A stretch of DNA of 64,000 bases from Cyclobacteriaceae bacterium (GTDB taxonomy: Bacteria > Bacteroidota > Bacteroidia > Cytophagales > Cyclobacteriaceae), in assembly GCA_023151255.1 (NCBI GenBank), contig JAKLJG010000005.1:77066-141065 (forward strand). Reading direction: 5' to 3'. This document shows positions 8,646-17,962 of this stretch, piece by piece. The number at the start of each line of letters is the position of its first letter. Position 1 is the stretch's first letter. The translations under genes and the position numbers were made by a program. The notes under the pieces are model-generated. The model made no database searches and was not told the origin of the DNA. It worked only from the letters and a program-made list of their open reading frames with translations.

Positions 8646-10808
8646 TTAGCGAAGGAACAAAAGTTCCCGGTATTTTACAAGCGGCCAGTCTTCATCATCA
8701 ACCAAAAGTTCAAGTTCATCAACCGCTTCACGGATTTTATCAAAGTATTTCTCCTTAATATCATCACAATATGCAATGGCACGGGCGTGCGTATCGGCAA
8801 TTTTATTAACCCGCTTCCGTTCCTCAATCATATTGCGCACACCGGTTTTAATGGTCTCGATGTGGCCGGATATTTCCTTAATAGTTTGGATAACCGCTTT
8901 ATTCTCAATTCCCAGGCCTTTCAGCCCATTGGCATTGGCAATCAGTTTATTCTGATATGCAATTGCCGTAGGAATGATATGGTTCATTGCCAGATCGCCC
9001 ATGACCCGCGCTTCAATTTGTACGCGTTTAATGTATGCTTCAAGCCGGATTTCATTACGGGCTTCCAGTTCCTTTTCGGTAAGTACTGCGTGCCGCTCGT
9101 ACATTTCAACGGATTTCTTCTCGAGGTAAGCATCAAGGGCACGGGGCATATTTTTAATGTTTTTAAGTTTTCGTTTTGCCGCTTCTTTTACCCATTCTTC
9201 AGAATAGCCGTCACCCTCAAACCGTATATCTTTTGATTCTTTTATGTACTTGCGGAGCAGGTTGACGATGGCAATCCGTTTTTCTGTACCTTTTTCAATT
9301 TCCTTCGATACGACATCGTAAAAATGCGTTAACTGGTCAGCCACAATCAGGTTGAGGGCCGTCATGGCTACCGCGCAGTTGTCGCTACCGCCTACCGCAC
9401 GGAACTCAAATTTATTACCGGTAAAAGCAAAAGGCGAAGTCCGGTTACGGTCGGTGGCATCCAATATGATTTCGGGAATCTGATCAATACCCAGTTTCAT
9501 GTACATGTTGTCGCCTTTCTCAATTTTAACATTGCCCTTCTTCTCCAACTCATCCAACACGGCCGACATCTGCGACCCAATAAATACCGACATGATGGCC
9601 GGAGGCGCTTCGTTGGCACCAAGCCGAAAATCATTTCCCGGGGTTGCAATGCTTGCCCTGAGCAAGTCGGCATGTTCATGAACGGCTTTTATAGTCGTAA
9701 CAAAAAAGGTAAGGAACAACAGATTATCGCGGGCACTGCTTGACGGTGCATACAGGTTTATACCCGTATCGGTAATCAGCGACCAGTTGTTATGTTTTCC
9801 GGTGCCATTTAATCCGGCAAACGGCTTTTCATGAAACAGAACTTTCAATTTGTGCTTACCGGCAACACGCCACATTACATCCATCATAAGCTGATTATGA
9901 TCGTTGGCCACATTTACCTCTTCAAACAAGGGAGCCACTTCAAATTGACTGGGCGCTACCTCGTTATGGCGGGTACGCACGGGGATGCCGAGTTTCCAGC
10001 ATTCAATTTCAAAGTCCTTCATGAAATCGTAAACCCGTGAAGGAATCGAGGCAAAATAATGATCCTCCATTTGCTGCCCGCGGGCAGGCGAATGACCGAA
10101 AACCGTGCGGCCGGCCATAATCAGATCGGGGCGCGCATTGTAAAGGGCTTCGTCAATAACAAAATACTCCTGCTCAGGTCCGAGCGAAGCAGTTACATGC
10201 TGTATGTCTTTATCAAACAGCTGGCATACCTGGGTGGCTGCCTTATCCACTGCTTTCAGTGCTTTCAAGAGGGGGCCTTTTGCATCCAGCGTTTCACCGG
10301 TATAGGATACAAATACCGTAGGAATACAGAGCGTCTTTCCGTATAAGAACATCGGGCTGGTTGGGTCCCAGGCTGTATACCCCCGTGCTTCAAACGTGCT
10401 GCGAATACCTCCGCTCGGAAAGGAGGAGGCGTCCGGCTCTTGTTGTACGAGTTCGCTTCCTTTAAACCGTTCAATGCGTGCATGTGCATCAAAAAAAGAG
10501 TCATGTTTTTCGGCAGTACCACCGGTTAATGGCTGAAACCAGTGGGTGAAGTGGGTTGCACCTTTTGAAAGGGCCCAGCTTTTTACGGCTGAGGCCACGG
10601 CATCGGCTGTAGCTTCATCGATTTTTTCATGGTTGATGATGGCCTGGCTTACTTTTTTAAAAACAGCAGCCGATAGTGCGCCCCGCATCTGGTCGAGGCT
10701 GAATACATTTTCGCCAAAGAAATCAGAAACCTTGGGTGAAGGAGCATCAACATGTACCCGGGGTTGTTCATTAAGCCTTTTTAAGGCCTCAAATCGTAGG
10801 TGCGCCAT
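8646..10808 (-). CDS. glnN: Glutamine synthetase type III
   Basis: Makes glutamine from glutamate, ammonia and ATP in the cytosol. The 720 residues and the motifs GPEQEYFVID, NGTGKHNNWS and DATDRNRTSPFAF are those of the large dodecameric GSIII class found in Bacteroidota and cyanobacteria, not the ~470-residue GSI. The N-terminal GSIII-specific region (FFGENVFSLDQMRGAL) is intact. The ATG at 10808 gives the usual MAHLRFEAL start. It is probably transcribed alone: a terminator follows, and the 170-bp upstream gap contains three copies of an AATTTTTAACC-like element that could bind a regulator. No other nitrogen-assimilation gene lies nearby. Confidence 0.95.
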   Translation of the reverse strand: MAHLRFEALKRLNEQPRVHVDAPSPKVSDFFGENVFSLDQMRGALSAAVFKKVSQAIINHEKIDEATADAVASAVKSWALSKGATHFTHWFQPLTGGTAEKHDSFFDAHARIERFKGSELVQQEPDASSFPSGGIRSTFEARGYTAWDPTSPMFLYGKTLCIPTVFVSYTGETLDAKGPLLKALKAVDKAATQVCQLFDKDIQHVTASLGPEQEYFVIDEALYNARPDLIMAGRTVFGHSPARGQQMEDHYFASIPSRVYDFMKDFEIECWKLGIPVRTRHNEVAPSQFEVAPLFEEVNVANDHNQLMMDVMWRVAGKHKLKVLFHEKPFAGLNGTGKHNNWSLITDTGINLYAPSSSARDNLLFLTFFVTTIKAVHEHADLLRASIATPGNDFRLGANEAPPAIMSVFIGSQMSAVLDELEKKGNVKIEKGDNMYMKLGIDQIPEIILDATDRNRTSPFAFTGNKFEFRAVGGSDNCAVAMTALNLIVADQLTHFYDVVSKEIEKGTEKRIAIVNLLRKYIKESKDIRFEGDGYSEEWVKEAAKRKLKNIKNMPRALDAYLEKKSVEMYERHAVLTEKELEARNEIRLEAYIKRVQIEARVMGDLAMNHIIPTAIAYQNKLIANANGLKGLGIENKAVIQTIKEISGHIETIKTGVRNMIEERKRVNKIADTHARAIAYCDDIKEKYFDKIREAVDELELLVDDEDWPLVKYRELLFLR

Positions 10809-10868
10809 AGTGGTTGGTGGTTAATTAAACTATGGGCACAAAAGTAGTACTTTTTAAAACGAAGGCTA

Positions 10869-10982
10869 ATTTTTAACCATCAATTTAATTTTTTTATATA
10901 TTTTTATAATCAATAGGGTAAATTTTAACCTTAAACAAGGTAAAAATCACAATAAATTATCACGATAGGTTAAAATTTTAAC
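10869..10982. promoter_or_regulatory. AT-rich region with repeated dyads upstream of glnN
   Basis: Three related elements occur within 115 bp: TAATTTTTAACC (10867-10878), GGTAAATTTTAACC (10917-10930) and GGTTAAAATTTTAAC (10968-10982). The last contains a perfect 14-bp palindrome and overlaps the stop codon of the head-GIN gene. The spacing is about 50 bp in both cases. I infer operator sites for glnN or a bidirectional terminator; the sequence alone does not decide. Confidence 0.4.
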
Positions 10983-11682
10983 TAATCTTCTTTACCGATC
11001 CGCCGCTGCTGGCGTTGGTGTTGCTGCGTGACGGATTGCCTTTGTAGCGCACACTGCCGGCACTGCTGGCCTGCGCATTCAGTTCGGCAGTAACATAAAC
11101 CTTAGCCGATCCGGCACTGCTGGCCTGCACACTAACGCTTTCGGCCTCCAGGTCAAACGCATCTACTTCGCCCGAACTGCTCACATCAACCGAAAGGCGG
11201 GTTGCTTTTCCTCGTAATTCCACATCGGCTGCACTAGAGGCGCTGATAGTCAAAGATTCGGCCTCAACAGGAAGGTCTACACTGGCTGCACTGCTGGCGC
11301 TTATAGAAAGATTTCGGGCCTTAACGGTTCCTTCTGAGAAGATATTAGCAGCAGAACTGGCTGATATCTTCTCTAACTCAACATAGGTAACATACACTTT
11401 TACCGTTCGGCTGCGATAACTACCTGAAGCCATGTGAATTTTAAGATACCCGCCCACCGATTCAGTTATAACGTTTTCGGGATCGGTACCACTTACTTCA
11501 AGTCGGACGGCCGGCCTATCCCCTTTTTTTAAGTAAACATCTATTCCTTCAGCTACTTTAATGCCTGTAAATGAACCCACTACCCGGTTTTGGCTTGTCT
11601 GGGCAACTGCTGCCAGACTTGAAATCAGAAGAATAACCACCAGCATTCTATTCATCATATGCAAAATTTTACGTAAAGACAT
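10978..11682 (-). CDS. Head-GIN (DUF2807) domain secreted protein
   Basis: A 234-residue exported protein with an N-terminal signal peptide (hydrophobic core about residues 12-26, cleavage near VAQ-TSQ). The rest is a regular beta-helix-like array built on a SASSAA or QASSAG motif recurring every 18-20 residues, typical of the head-GIN domain family whose biochemical role is unknown. The C-terminus is Ser/Gly/Asn rich. Alternative ATG starts exist at 11658 and 11655; either keeps the signal peptide. It lies downstream of nothing on its strand and is divergent from the TerB-like gene. Confidence 0.85.
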   Translation of the reverse strand: MSLRKILHMMNRMLVVILLISSLAAVAQTSQNRVVGSFTGIKVAEGIDVYLKKGDRPAVRLEVSGTDPENVITESVGGYLKIHMASGSYRSRTVKVYVTYVELEKISASSAANIFSEGTVKARNLSISASSAASVDLPVEAESLTISASSAADVELRGKATRLSVDVSSSGEVDAFDLEAESVSVQASSAGSAKVYVTAELNAQASSAGSVRYKGNPSRSNTNASSGGSVKKIS

Positions 11683-11803
11683 CCCGCTGTGGCTAAGGTT
11701 GCAAACATCCTTAACCGACAGCCTAATTTTTTGTTTGTTGCTAAAACATAGTAATTTTTGCTATATTTCAACGATTATAGCAGTTTAAACCCATAACTAC
11801 ACC

Positions 11804-12208
11804 ATGACTTTCAATAAGCAAGCTGAATTGAACGTACTGATTAACCTGGCTGCCAGCGACAACAAAATTGAAGAGAAGGAGTCGAAACTCATTCACATGA
11901 TTGGCAAAGCCAACGGCCTGAGCCGCGAAGAGGTGGACCAACTGATAAAAAACCCCAAACCCATAACCAGCCTCAGCGCCATGACTAACGATGAAAAGTT
12001 TGAACATCTTTATTACCTTATCCAGATGATGAAAATGGATGGACAGGTGTTTAAAAGTGAGATCGTTTTCTGCGAAAACATTGCCGAAAAACTCGGCTAT
12101 AAAAAGTCGGTGGTAATGGAACTTTCCCAACACATTTACAGCGACCCTTCCATTACGTCCGACCGGGACCTGCTCCGTAAAAAAGCAGAAAAATATATCC
12201 GTTCTTAA
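11804..12208 (+). CDS. TerB-like family protein
   Basis: A 134-residue all-helical cytoplasmic protein resembling the TerB fold. It shows two repeated acidic segments, ASDNKIEEKESKLI and KMDGQVFKSEIVFCE, in the positions where TerB carries its paired metal-binding-like D-G/D-N-x-I/V-x-x-x-E motifs. The TerB family is linked to tellurite and stress responses, but single TerB-like proteins in Bacteroidota have no assigned role. It is monocistronic: divergent from the head-GIN gene and closed by a strong terminator at 12234. Confidence 0.75.
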   Translation: MTFNKQAELNVLINLAASDNKIEEKESKLIHMIGKANGLSREEVDQLIKNPKPITSLSAMTNDEKFEHLYYLIQMMKMDGQVFKSEIVFCENIAEKLGYKKSVVMELSQHIYSDPSITSDRDLLRKKAEKYIRS

Positions 12209-12233
12209 ATACAACGAAACTGATTTAAACTTT

Positions 12234-12258
12234 AAAAGGGGCGTTAGTCCCCTTTTTT
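12234..12258. terminator. Bidirectional terminator between convergent genes
   Basis: A perfect 8-bp stem, AAAAGGGG (12234-12241) with CCCCTTTT (12249-12256), a 7-nt loop and T-rich flanks on both strands (TTTTTTATTT on plus, AAAAG on the other side). It ends the TerB-like gene and touches the stop codon of the convergent amidohydrolase gene. Confidence 0.85.
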
Positions 12259-13966
12259 ATTTGCGGAATACCACTTCCCCCCCCACAATCGTCATTACCA
12301 CTTGTGTATTAAGAATCTCATTTTCCGGAACACGCATGATATCGGTTGAAAAAATGGTGAAGTCGGCCAGTTTACCGGGTTCAATCGACCCTTTGATTTT
12401 CTCTTCAAAAGCGCCATAGGCGGCATCCAGCGTGTAAGACCGCAGGGCCTGCTCACGGGTCATTTTTTCTTCAGGCTCATAGCCTCCTTCGGGCTGTCCT
12501 TTTAATGTTTTTCGGGTAACCGAGGCATAAAAACTCGGTATCGGATTGAGCGGCTCAACCGGTGCATCGGTACCATTAACGATTACGGCTCCGCTTTTCA
12601 GTAACGATTGCCACATGTAAGCGCCTTCCTTTATTCGCTTCTCGCCCAGCCGCTCAATGGCCCAAGGTCTGTCGCTGGACATGTGGATGGCCTGCATGGC
12701 CGGTACCACCCCTAATTTACCAAAGCGCGGTATGTCATCAGGATGCAGGTGCTGCGCATGCTCAATGCGAAAACGATGATCACGAACTGATGGATTTTCT
12801 TTAAAGGCCATTTCGTACCGGTCGAGTATTTCGCGGTTGGCCCGGTCGCCAATGGCATGTGAGCAAACCTGAAAGCCCGACTTCAAGGCGGCACGCGAAG
12901 TGGCCAGTACGGTATCCATAGGAAGCGTTGCCATACCGTAAAAATCGGGCCGATCAGAATACGGCTCAAGCAGCCAGGCTCCGCGTGATCCTAAGGCTCC
13001 ATCGCAGTTTAACTTGATTGACCGGATGGTGAGCCAGCCGGCCGAATCAATCTCAGGGCCCTTTTTCATCCACTCGTGTACCAACTCCCGATCCCATCCG
13101 GTAAGCATTACATACAATCGTACGCCAAGTTTTCCTTCGTTCCGAAATGATCGGTACAGTTCAATATTTTCCCGGCTGGTGCCTGCATCGTGAAAAGCGG
13201 TAATGCCGTTGCGCCAGCAAGCCTGTATCGCCAATTCTAACGCCTGCCGGTCGCGTTCCGCATTATCCTCCGGAATATGACGAGCGATGAGCGACATGGC
13301 ACGCTCATTAAAAATGCCGGTAGGGTTACCCTGTTCATCGATGATTATCTCTCCACCTTCAATATTACGCTTACCGGTTTGCTCTTTTGCCAACTGATTC
13401 ACTCCGGCTATTTCCATGGCTTTGGCATTTGCCATGGCCGCATGGCCACTGGCGTGACGGAGAAATACCGGGTTATTGGGTGTTGCTTCACTAAGTTTTT
13501 GGTGTGTCTGAAATCCCTTCACCATCCGTTCGGGCTTCACGTCCCACTTATCCTGGTGCCAACCCCTGCCCAATATCCATTGCCCGGGTTGTGCTTTGCC
13601 GGCTGCTTCCTTTACCCGTTCAACCAATTCATCGTAACTCGTTACATCCATCAGGTCAAGGTTCAGTTCATTATAACCCACGCCCATCAGGTGCCCATGC
13701 CCTTCGATGAAACCGGGAGTCATTACTTTTCCTTCCAGGTTAATCATCTCAGTTGTTTCTCCTTTCCACCGAAAGGCCTCCTGCTGCGAACCAATGTACT
13801 CGATTTTGTCGCCCCGCACCACAACAGCTTCTGCTTTAGGTTGGTTGTCGTTAACGGTATAGATGGTCCCTCCATAAATAATAAGATCAGCCGGATCGGG
13901 CTTTTTACTGCACGATGTAACCCACGTCCAACTAATAAAAAGAAGCAGCGTGTATTTTTTCATCAT
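12257..13966 (-). CDS. Amidohydrolase (YtcJ-like), lipoprotein
   Basis: Metal-dependent hydrolase of the amidohydrolase-3 family, substrate unknown. The signal peptide ends in WVTSC with Cys19 as the lipidation site, so it is an envelope lipoprotein. The dashboard sandwich begins at ADLIIYGGTIYTV, the first metal motif is GFIEGHGHLMG (an H-x-H pair) and further family motifs are HDAGTS, NCDGALGSRGA, SHAIGDRANRE, RIEHAQ and GTDAPVEPLNP. The 569 residues match the family. It sits between a shared terminator and a divergent membrane phosphotransferase-like gene and is likely monocistronic. Confidence 0.9.
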   Translation of the reverse strand: MMKKYTLLLFISWTWVTSCSKKPDPADLIIYGGTIYTVNDNQPKAEAVVVRGDKIEYIGSQQEAFRWKGETTEMINLEGKVMTPGFIEGHGHLMGVGYNELNLDLMDVTSYDELVERVKEAAGKAQPGQWILGRGWHQDKWDVKPERMVKGFQTHQKLSEATPNNPVFLRHASGHAAMANAKAMEIAGVNQLAKEQTGKRNIEGGEIIIDEQGNPTGIFNERAMSLIARHIPEDNAERDRQALELAIQACWRNGITAFHDAGTSRENIELYRSFRNEGKLGVRLYVMLTGWDRELVHEWMKKGPEIDSAGWLTIRSIKLNCDGALGSRGAWLLEPYSDRPDFYGMATLPMDTVLATSRAALKSGFQVCSHAIGDRANREILDRYEMAFKENPSVRDHRFRIEHAQHLHPDDIPRFGKLGVVPAMQAIHMSSDRPWAIERLGEKRIKEGAYMWQSLLKSGAVIVNGTDAPVEPLNPIPSFYASVTRKTLKGQPEGGYEPEEKMTREQALRSYTLDAAYGAFEEKIKGSIEPGKLADFTIFSTDIMRVPENEILNTQVVMTIVGGEVVFRK

Positions 13967-14060
13967 TAGTATGATTTAAGGATTAATGGTAAGGATATTT
14001 TCATTCACCATCAAGCGGGTTTATCTTTACCGCCATTTAGGTCGAGTAACGGGTAATTGC

Positions 14061-15899
14061 ATGCGTGAGCGCCTCCGGATTTTCTTTAGTTTATTTGTTT
14101 TCTGGATGGTATTTTTTTCATTAACCCGCTGGCTATTTCTGGCGTACAATTACCAGCTCACTAGCCAGCTTACCGCGGTCGAAATTCTGAAAACCTGTCT
14201 TTACGGACTTGTAATGGATGCCAGCATGACAGGATATTTTACCTTAATTTCGGGATTGTTTCTTATCACCAGCGTTTTTCATCAATCAAAACTATCAACT
14301 GCCTTATTTATCGGAATAAACTTCGCATTACTCTTGGTATCCGGCCTGGTGGTGGTTGTGGACTTTGAACTTTACCGGCACTGGGGCTTTCGCATGAACA
14401 CCGCGCCCTTTTTTTACATGGGCTCGGAAGCTGCAGGTACGGTTGATGCGCTTGTTGTGCTTCGGTTACTACTGCTTTTAACCGGTATTACCGGCCTTGC
14501 CACTTACACTTTTGTTAAGCTGGTAGGCAAAAAATTTCAGCTTCAACGCCCAAACTACAATTGGCCTACTTTTTTTGCTTTAACGGCCATAATATGTGCA
14601 CTCATTATACCTATCCGGGGTAGTTTTAGTGTTTCAACTATGAATGTCAGCCGGGTTTACTATCACAAATCAAAATCCTACGCCAACCATGCCGGTATTA
14701 ATGTGGTTTGGAACTTTTTATATAGCCTGCAAACTGATAATGAGCTTATCTATCCCGAAAACTTTTTTGATAAAACGCTTAGTGAAAAATATTTTAAGGA
14801 ATTGTATCCTGAGTCAGATTCTACAACCATAAGGCTGATTAATACAGCCCGGCCTAACATTTTACTCATCATTCTTGAAGGGATTACCGCTGAAGTTATA
14901 GAGCCGCTGGGAGGACGGCCAGGAGTTATGCCAAATCTTAATTCGCTCTGTAAAGAAGGCATACTGTTCGACCATTTTTATGCAAATGGCGATCGCACCG
15001 ATAAAGGATTGGTTAGCCTTTTGGCCGCCTTTCCTGCTCAACCACGAGGCTCGATAATCAAGTATCCACAAAAAACACAACAACTCGGTTTTCTAAGCTC
15101 ATCACTTGAAAAGCTGGGCTACACAACTTCATTTGTTTATGGTGGTGATGTTGATTTTGCCAACTACCGTTCATTTCTGACAAATGGCCGCTTCGCACAT
15201 ATTACAACAGTTGATGATTTTCCGGATGAACTGGATGCCTTTAAGTGGGGAGTGCATGATGAATACGTTTACCATCAAACATTATTGGAAATTGATTCAA
15301 CAAACAAACAACCCTTTTTCAAAACCGTGCTTACGCTAAGCAGCCATGAGCCCTTTCGTGTACCTATGCCCGCTAAAATTTCCGGAACGGATGAGGCGTC
15401 AAAATATATGAACGCCTGTTACTATGCCGATAAGGCTTTGGGTGATTTTATCAAAGTGGCAAAAGAAAAAAACTGGTGGAAGAATACGCTTGTAATCATT
15501 ACAGCCGATCACGGGCACCGACTGCCGGGTATGAAAAAACCTGAAACACACGAAAAATTTCACATTCCTATGGTATGGACGGGCGGGGTAATTGTACGCG
15601 ATACAGTTATTAAGACCTTTGCCAATCAAACCGACTTAGCCAATACCTTACTCGGCCAGCTGGAAAGGCCTGATCCAAAATTTCGGTTTAGTAAAGATAT
15701 TTTTGCAGCCAATGCACAGGATTTTGCGATCTACATTTTCAATGACGGCTACGGATACCTTACCCCCTACCTCTATGCAGTTTATGATAATCCCGGAAGG
15801 CATTATCTTATTTCGCAGGGTAACATGCAGGAAGAATCATTAAATCGGGCAAAAGCTTACATACAAACTCTATATTCAGACTATAACTCAAAAAGATGA
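14061..15899 (+). CDS. LTA synthase-like membrane sulfatase-fold protein
   Basis: Membrane enzyme of the alkaline phosphatase superfamily. About five N-terminal transmembrane helices (within residues 1-175) precede an extracytoplasmic catalytic domain. Motifs seen are PNILLIILEG, the nucleophile loop DRTDKG with Thr313, SSHEPF and TADHGHRLPG, which supply metal ligands as in lipoteichoic acid synthase and phosphoglycerol transferases. A Gram-negative host makes true LTA synthesis unlikely; transfer of phosphoglycerol or phosphoethanolamine to a glycan or lipid is the better guess. I chose ATG 14061 (MRERLRIFF) over an ATG at 13986 because the added 25 residues are basic and unlike the family. 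The stop overlaps the next start (ATGA). Confidence 0.85.
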   Translation: MRERLRIFFSLFVFWMVFFSLTRWLFLAYNYQLTSQLTAVEILKTCLYGLVMDASMTGYFTLISGLFLITSVFHQSKLSTALFIGINFALLLVSGLVVVVDFELYRHWGFRMNTAPFFYMGSEAAGTVDALVVLRLLLLLTGITGLATYTFVKLVGKKFQLQRPNYNWPTFFALTAIICALIIPIRGSFSVSTMNVSRVYYHKSKSYANHAGINVVWNFLYSLQTDNELIYPENFFDKTLSEKYFKELYPESDSTTIRLINTARPNILLIILEGITAEVIEPLGGRPGVMPNLNSLCKEGILFDHFYANGDRTDKGLVSLLAAFPAQPRGSIIKYPQKTQQLGFLSSSLEKLGYTTSFVYGGDVDFANYRSFLTNGRFAHITTVDDFPDELDAFKWGVHDEYVYHQTLLEIDSTNKQPFFKTVLTLSSHEPFRVPMPAKISGTDEASKYMNACYYADKALGDFIKVAKEKNWWKNTLVIITADHGHRLPGMKKPETHEKFHIPMVWTGGVIVRDTVIKTFANQTDLANTLLGQLERPDPKFRFSKDIFAANAQDFAIYIFNDGYGYLTPYLYAVYDNPGRHYLISQGNMQEESLNRAKAYIQTLYSDYNSKR

Positions 15900-16603
15900 A
15901 ACAGCGCCTTATTTTCCTGTTTCTATGTGTTGTCAGTTTTATAGGCAACGCCCAGGAATTCGGTTTATCCTTCTCCTACTTCATACCCAAAAACGGTTAC
16001 TTCTCAGCGCCCATCAGCCCCTTTTCGTTGCGTGGAGTTGGTATTGATTTCAACCGGTTTATTGCATTGGAAACAGGCGCCTCGCTTTACCGCATGTCGG
16101 GCCTGGGTATGAAAGGCACGCCTTTTAAAACCAATCAGCCAATTGTAGGTCCAAATTTTACTGTCTTTATTCCGGTTGAACTCGTTTTTATGTTGAAAGG
16201 AACCAACCTGGAGTTTGATGTTAAAGCCGGAGGTTTTGGGTTTTATGGTCTTAGCCAAAAAATTAATTACGGCAACCTCGACCGGGCGTTACGCGAAATG
16301 GAAGGATGGGACGTGGCCAACGCACAGGTGCAGTTTGCTAACAAGCCGGGTTATGGTTATCATGTTGGCGCAGAGTTAACGGTGTATGTTACTAATGAGA
16401 TAGGTGTTTCGCTGGAGACAAATTACCTCGTGGGTGAATCACGATTTCCGTTAACCGGAACATACACCGGGGGCACAGGCTGGCTGGAGACAAAAACCAT
16501 TGATTATACTGATGCCCGGATAGACTTTACCGGCCTTGAATTTTCGATTGGTGTATTTTATAGCGCAGGCAGCGCTCCGGCCAGGAAGAAAAAGAGAAGA
16601 TGA
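15896..16603 (+). CDS. Predicted outer-membrane beta-barrel protein
   Basis: A 235-residue exported protein with a signal peptide cleaved after about residue 19 (GNA-QEF). The mature part has alternating aromatic and hydrophobic residues, YxVGAELTVY-type strands and a strand-like penultimate segment (FTGLEFSIGVFYSAG) before a basic tail RKKKRR. This fits a small outer-membrane barrel of about eight strands. The tail after the last strand is unusual for a barrel. Its ATG overlaps the stop of the upstream membrane enzyme by 4 bp, implying translational coupling and a shared role at the envelope. Confidence 0.72.
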   Translation: MKQRLIFLFLCVVSFIGNAQEFGLSFSYFIPKNGYFSAPISPFSLRGVGIDFNRFIALETGASLYRMSGLGMKGTPFKTNQPIVGPNFTVFIPVELVFMLKGTNLEFDVKAGGFGFYGLSQKINYGNLDRALREMEGWDVANAQVQFANKPGYGYHVGAELTVYVTNEIGVSLETNYLVGESRFPLTGTYTGGTGWLETKTIDYTDARIDFTGLEFSIGVFYSAGSAPARKKKRR

Positions 16604-16625
16604 CGCACATTTGGGCGTCTTAAAA
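16602..16625. terminator. Weak hairpin between convergent genes
   Basis: A short 5-bp stem GACGC/GCGTC (16602-16606 with 16615-16619) followed by TTAAAACTTT. It overlaps the stop of the barrel gene and adjoins the stop of the convergent CapA gene. The stem is short, so the call is tentative. Confidence 0.35.
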
Positions 16626-17957
16626 CTTTCTGTTTATAAACTCCTGTAGCTGCGCGTCAGGAAAACGCTTCCTGATGCGTTCCAAATATGCTTCGGCATC
16701 CCGTTGCTTGCGGAAACTGCCGGCCGTCATCTGCTGATTGCCTGCGGCATCGGTTGCTACCTCAATGCCAAAATAATAATCGGTAGTTTCAAGTCCGGCT
16801 GTCAAATCTTTTTCCGAAGCCGGTACCATCCAGCTAATCCGGTACCGTACTATAGTATCGGCTGAAGGGGTTTTTATCTCTTGAATTTTATAAGTATCGG
16901 CCTGCAGCAACGCGCGGGCATCGGTTAAGAATGTTTTAAAAGCCAGTTTAGAGGGTTCATCGTAAATGAACCCCGTGGTATCATTTTCAAAATCAGGTAC
17001 GGGCAACACATAAAAGGTACGCCTGGCAGCAGGTGTACGGTAAACCCAGTGAAGTATGTGGCCAGCACTGGTAATAAACGTATTAGCTAAACTGTCGGAA
17101 CTGTACACCTTAGTTATTTCAACTTTTACCATCGCTGCGCCATCACGATAGCGATCGCGCTGGCCGGAGATAAAATTTCCGAGGGAATACACCACCAACT
17201 GTTTATTGTTGCGTAACTCCATGGGTTGTAACACATGGGGATGCGCCCCGATAACAAGGTTGGCACCATACCGGAGGCAAAACTCCGCCAGGTGCCTCTG
17301 TTGCTTCGAGGGTTGGCGTTGGTATTCGTTACCCCAGTGCATAAATACAATAACCAAATCGGGTTCAAGTTCAGCAGCACGGGCCAGGTCTTTACGTATA
17401 ACTGCGGTATCAATCAGGTTAACTACATTGGGTTTAGAAACCGGAATACCGTTGGTACCATACGTATAATTGAGTAAGGCCAGGTTAATTCCGTTTCTTG
17501 AAATCAGCAGCGGATAGTCATTCATCCGCTCTACCGTATCCCGAAAGGTACCGGTGTGCATAATCTGCAGGCTATCCAATACTCGTATTGTCCGCTCCAG
17601 TCCTTTCCTCCTGCGATCGAGGCTATGGTTGTTAGCGGTAACCAGCACGTCCACTCCGGCATTCTTCAATTCAACAGCCAGCGCATCGGGGGCGCTAAAC
17701 TCGGGGTACCCTTTATAGGGCTTTGCGCCCAGGGTAAGCTCAAGGTTGCCAATGGTGAGATCGGCATCCATAAAATATTTTCTTGCATACCGAAAACAGG
17801 GCTCATAATTATACTGACCGGTGGTAGCATCATACGCTGCCTGCAGTTGCGAATCATGTTGCATAATGTCGCCCAGAAACAAGAGCGAAAGGCGGGTGGT
17901 ATCCTGTGCAAGACAGGATGAGGCGAACCAGCAAACAACAATAGTTACCCTGAGCAT
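16620..17957 (-). CDS. CapA-family metallophosphatase with C-terminal SPOR-like domain
   Basis: An exported protein of 445 residues. Signal peptide residues 1-17 end near CLA-QDT. Residues 20-270 match the CapA (poly-gamma-glutamate capsule synthesis) fold of metallophosphatase type: LLFLGDIMQHDSQ, DLTIGNLE, VTANNHSLDR, FMHWGNEYQ, GAHPHVLQP and YSLGNFISGQ. The last ~60 residues (MTAGSFRKQRDAEAYLERI to the end) look like a SPOR repeat, which binds denuded peptidoglycan. That would tether the phosphatase-like domain to the cell wall or division site. In Gram-negative bacteria CapA homologues have no firm function. The gene starts 6 bp after pdeM stops, on the same strand, so it may share its transcript. 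Confidence 0.85.
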   Translation of the reverse strand: MLRVTIVVCWFASSCLAQDTTRLSLLFLGDIMQHDSQLQAAYDATTGQYNYEPCFRYARKYFMDADLTIGNLELTLGAKPYKGYPEFSAPDALAVELKNAGVDVLVTANNHSLDRRRKGLERTIRVLDSLQIMHTGTFRDTVERMNDYPLLISRNGINLALLNYTYGTNGIPVSKPNVVNLIDTAVIRKDLARAAELEPDLVIVFMHWGNEYQRQPSKQQRHLAEFCLRYGANLVIGAHPHVLQPMELRNNKQLVVYSLGNFISGQRDRYRDGAAMVKVEITKVYSSDSLANTFITSAGHILHWVYRTPAARRTFYVLPVPDFENDTTGFIYDEPSKLAFKTFLTDARALLQADTYKIQEIKTPSADTIVRYRISWMVPASEKDLTAGLETTDYYFGIEVATDAAGNQQMTAGSFRKQRDAEAYLERIRKRFPDAQLQEFINRKF

Positions 17958-17962
17958 GGGGG

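Noticed and set aside
13277-13969. 230-codon open frame on the plus strand
   Set aside because: Antisense to the amidohydrolase gene, with shadow-like composition.
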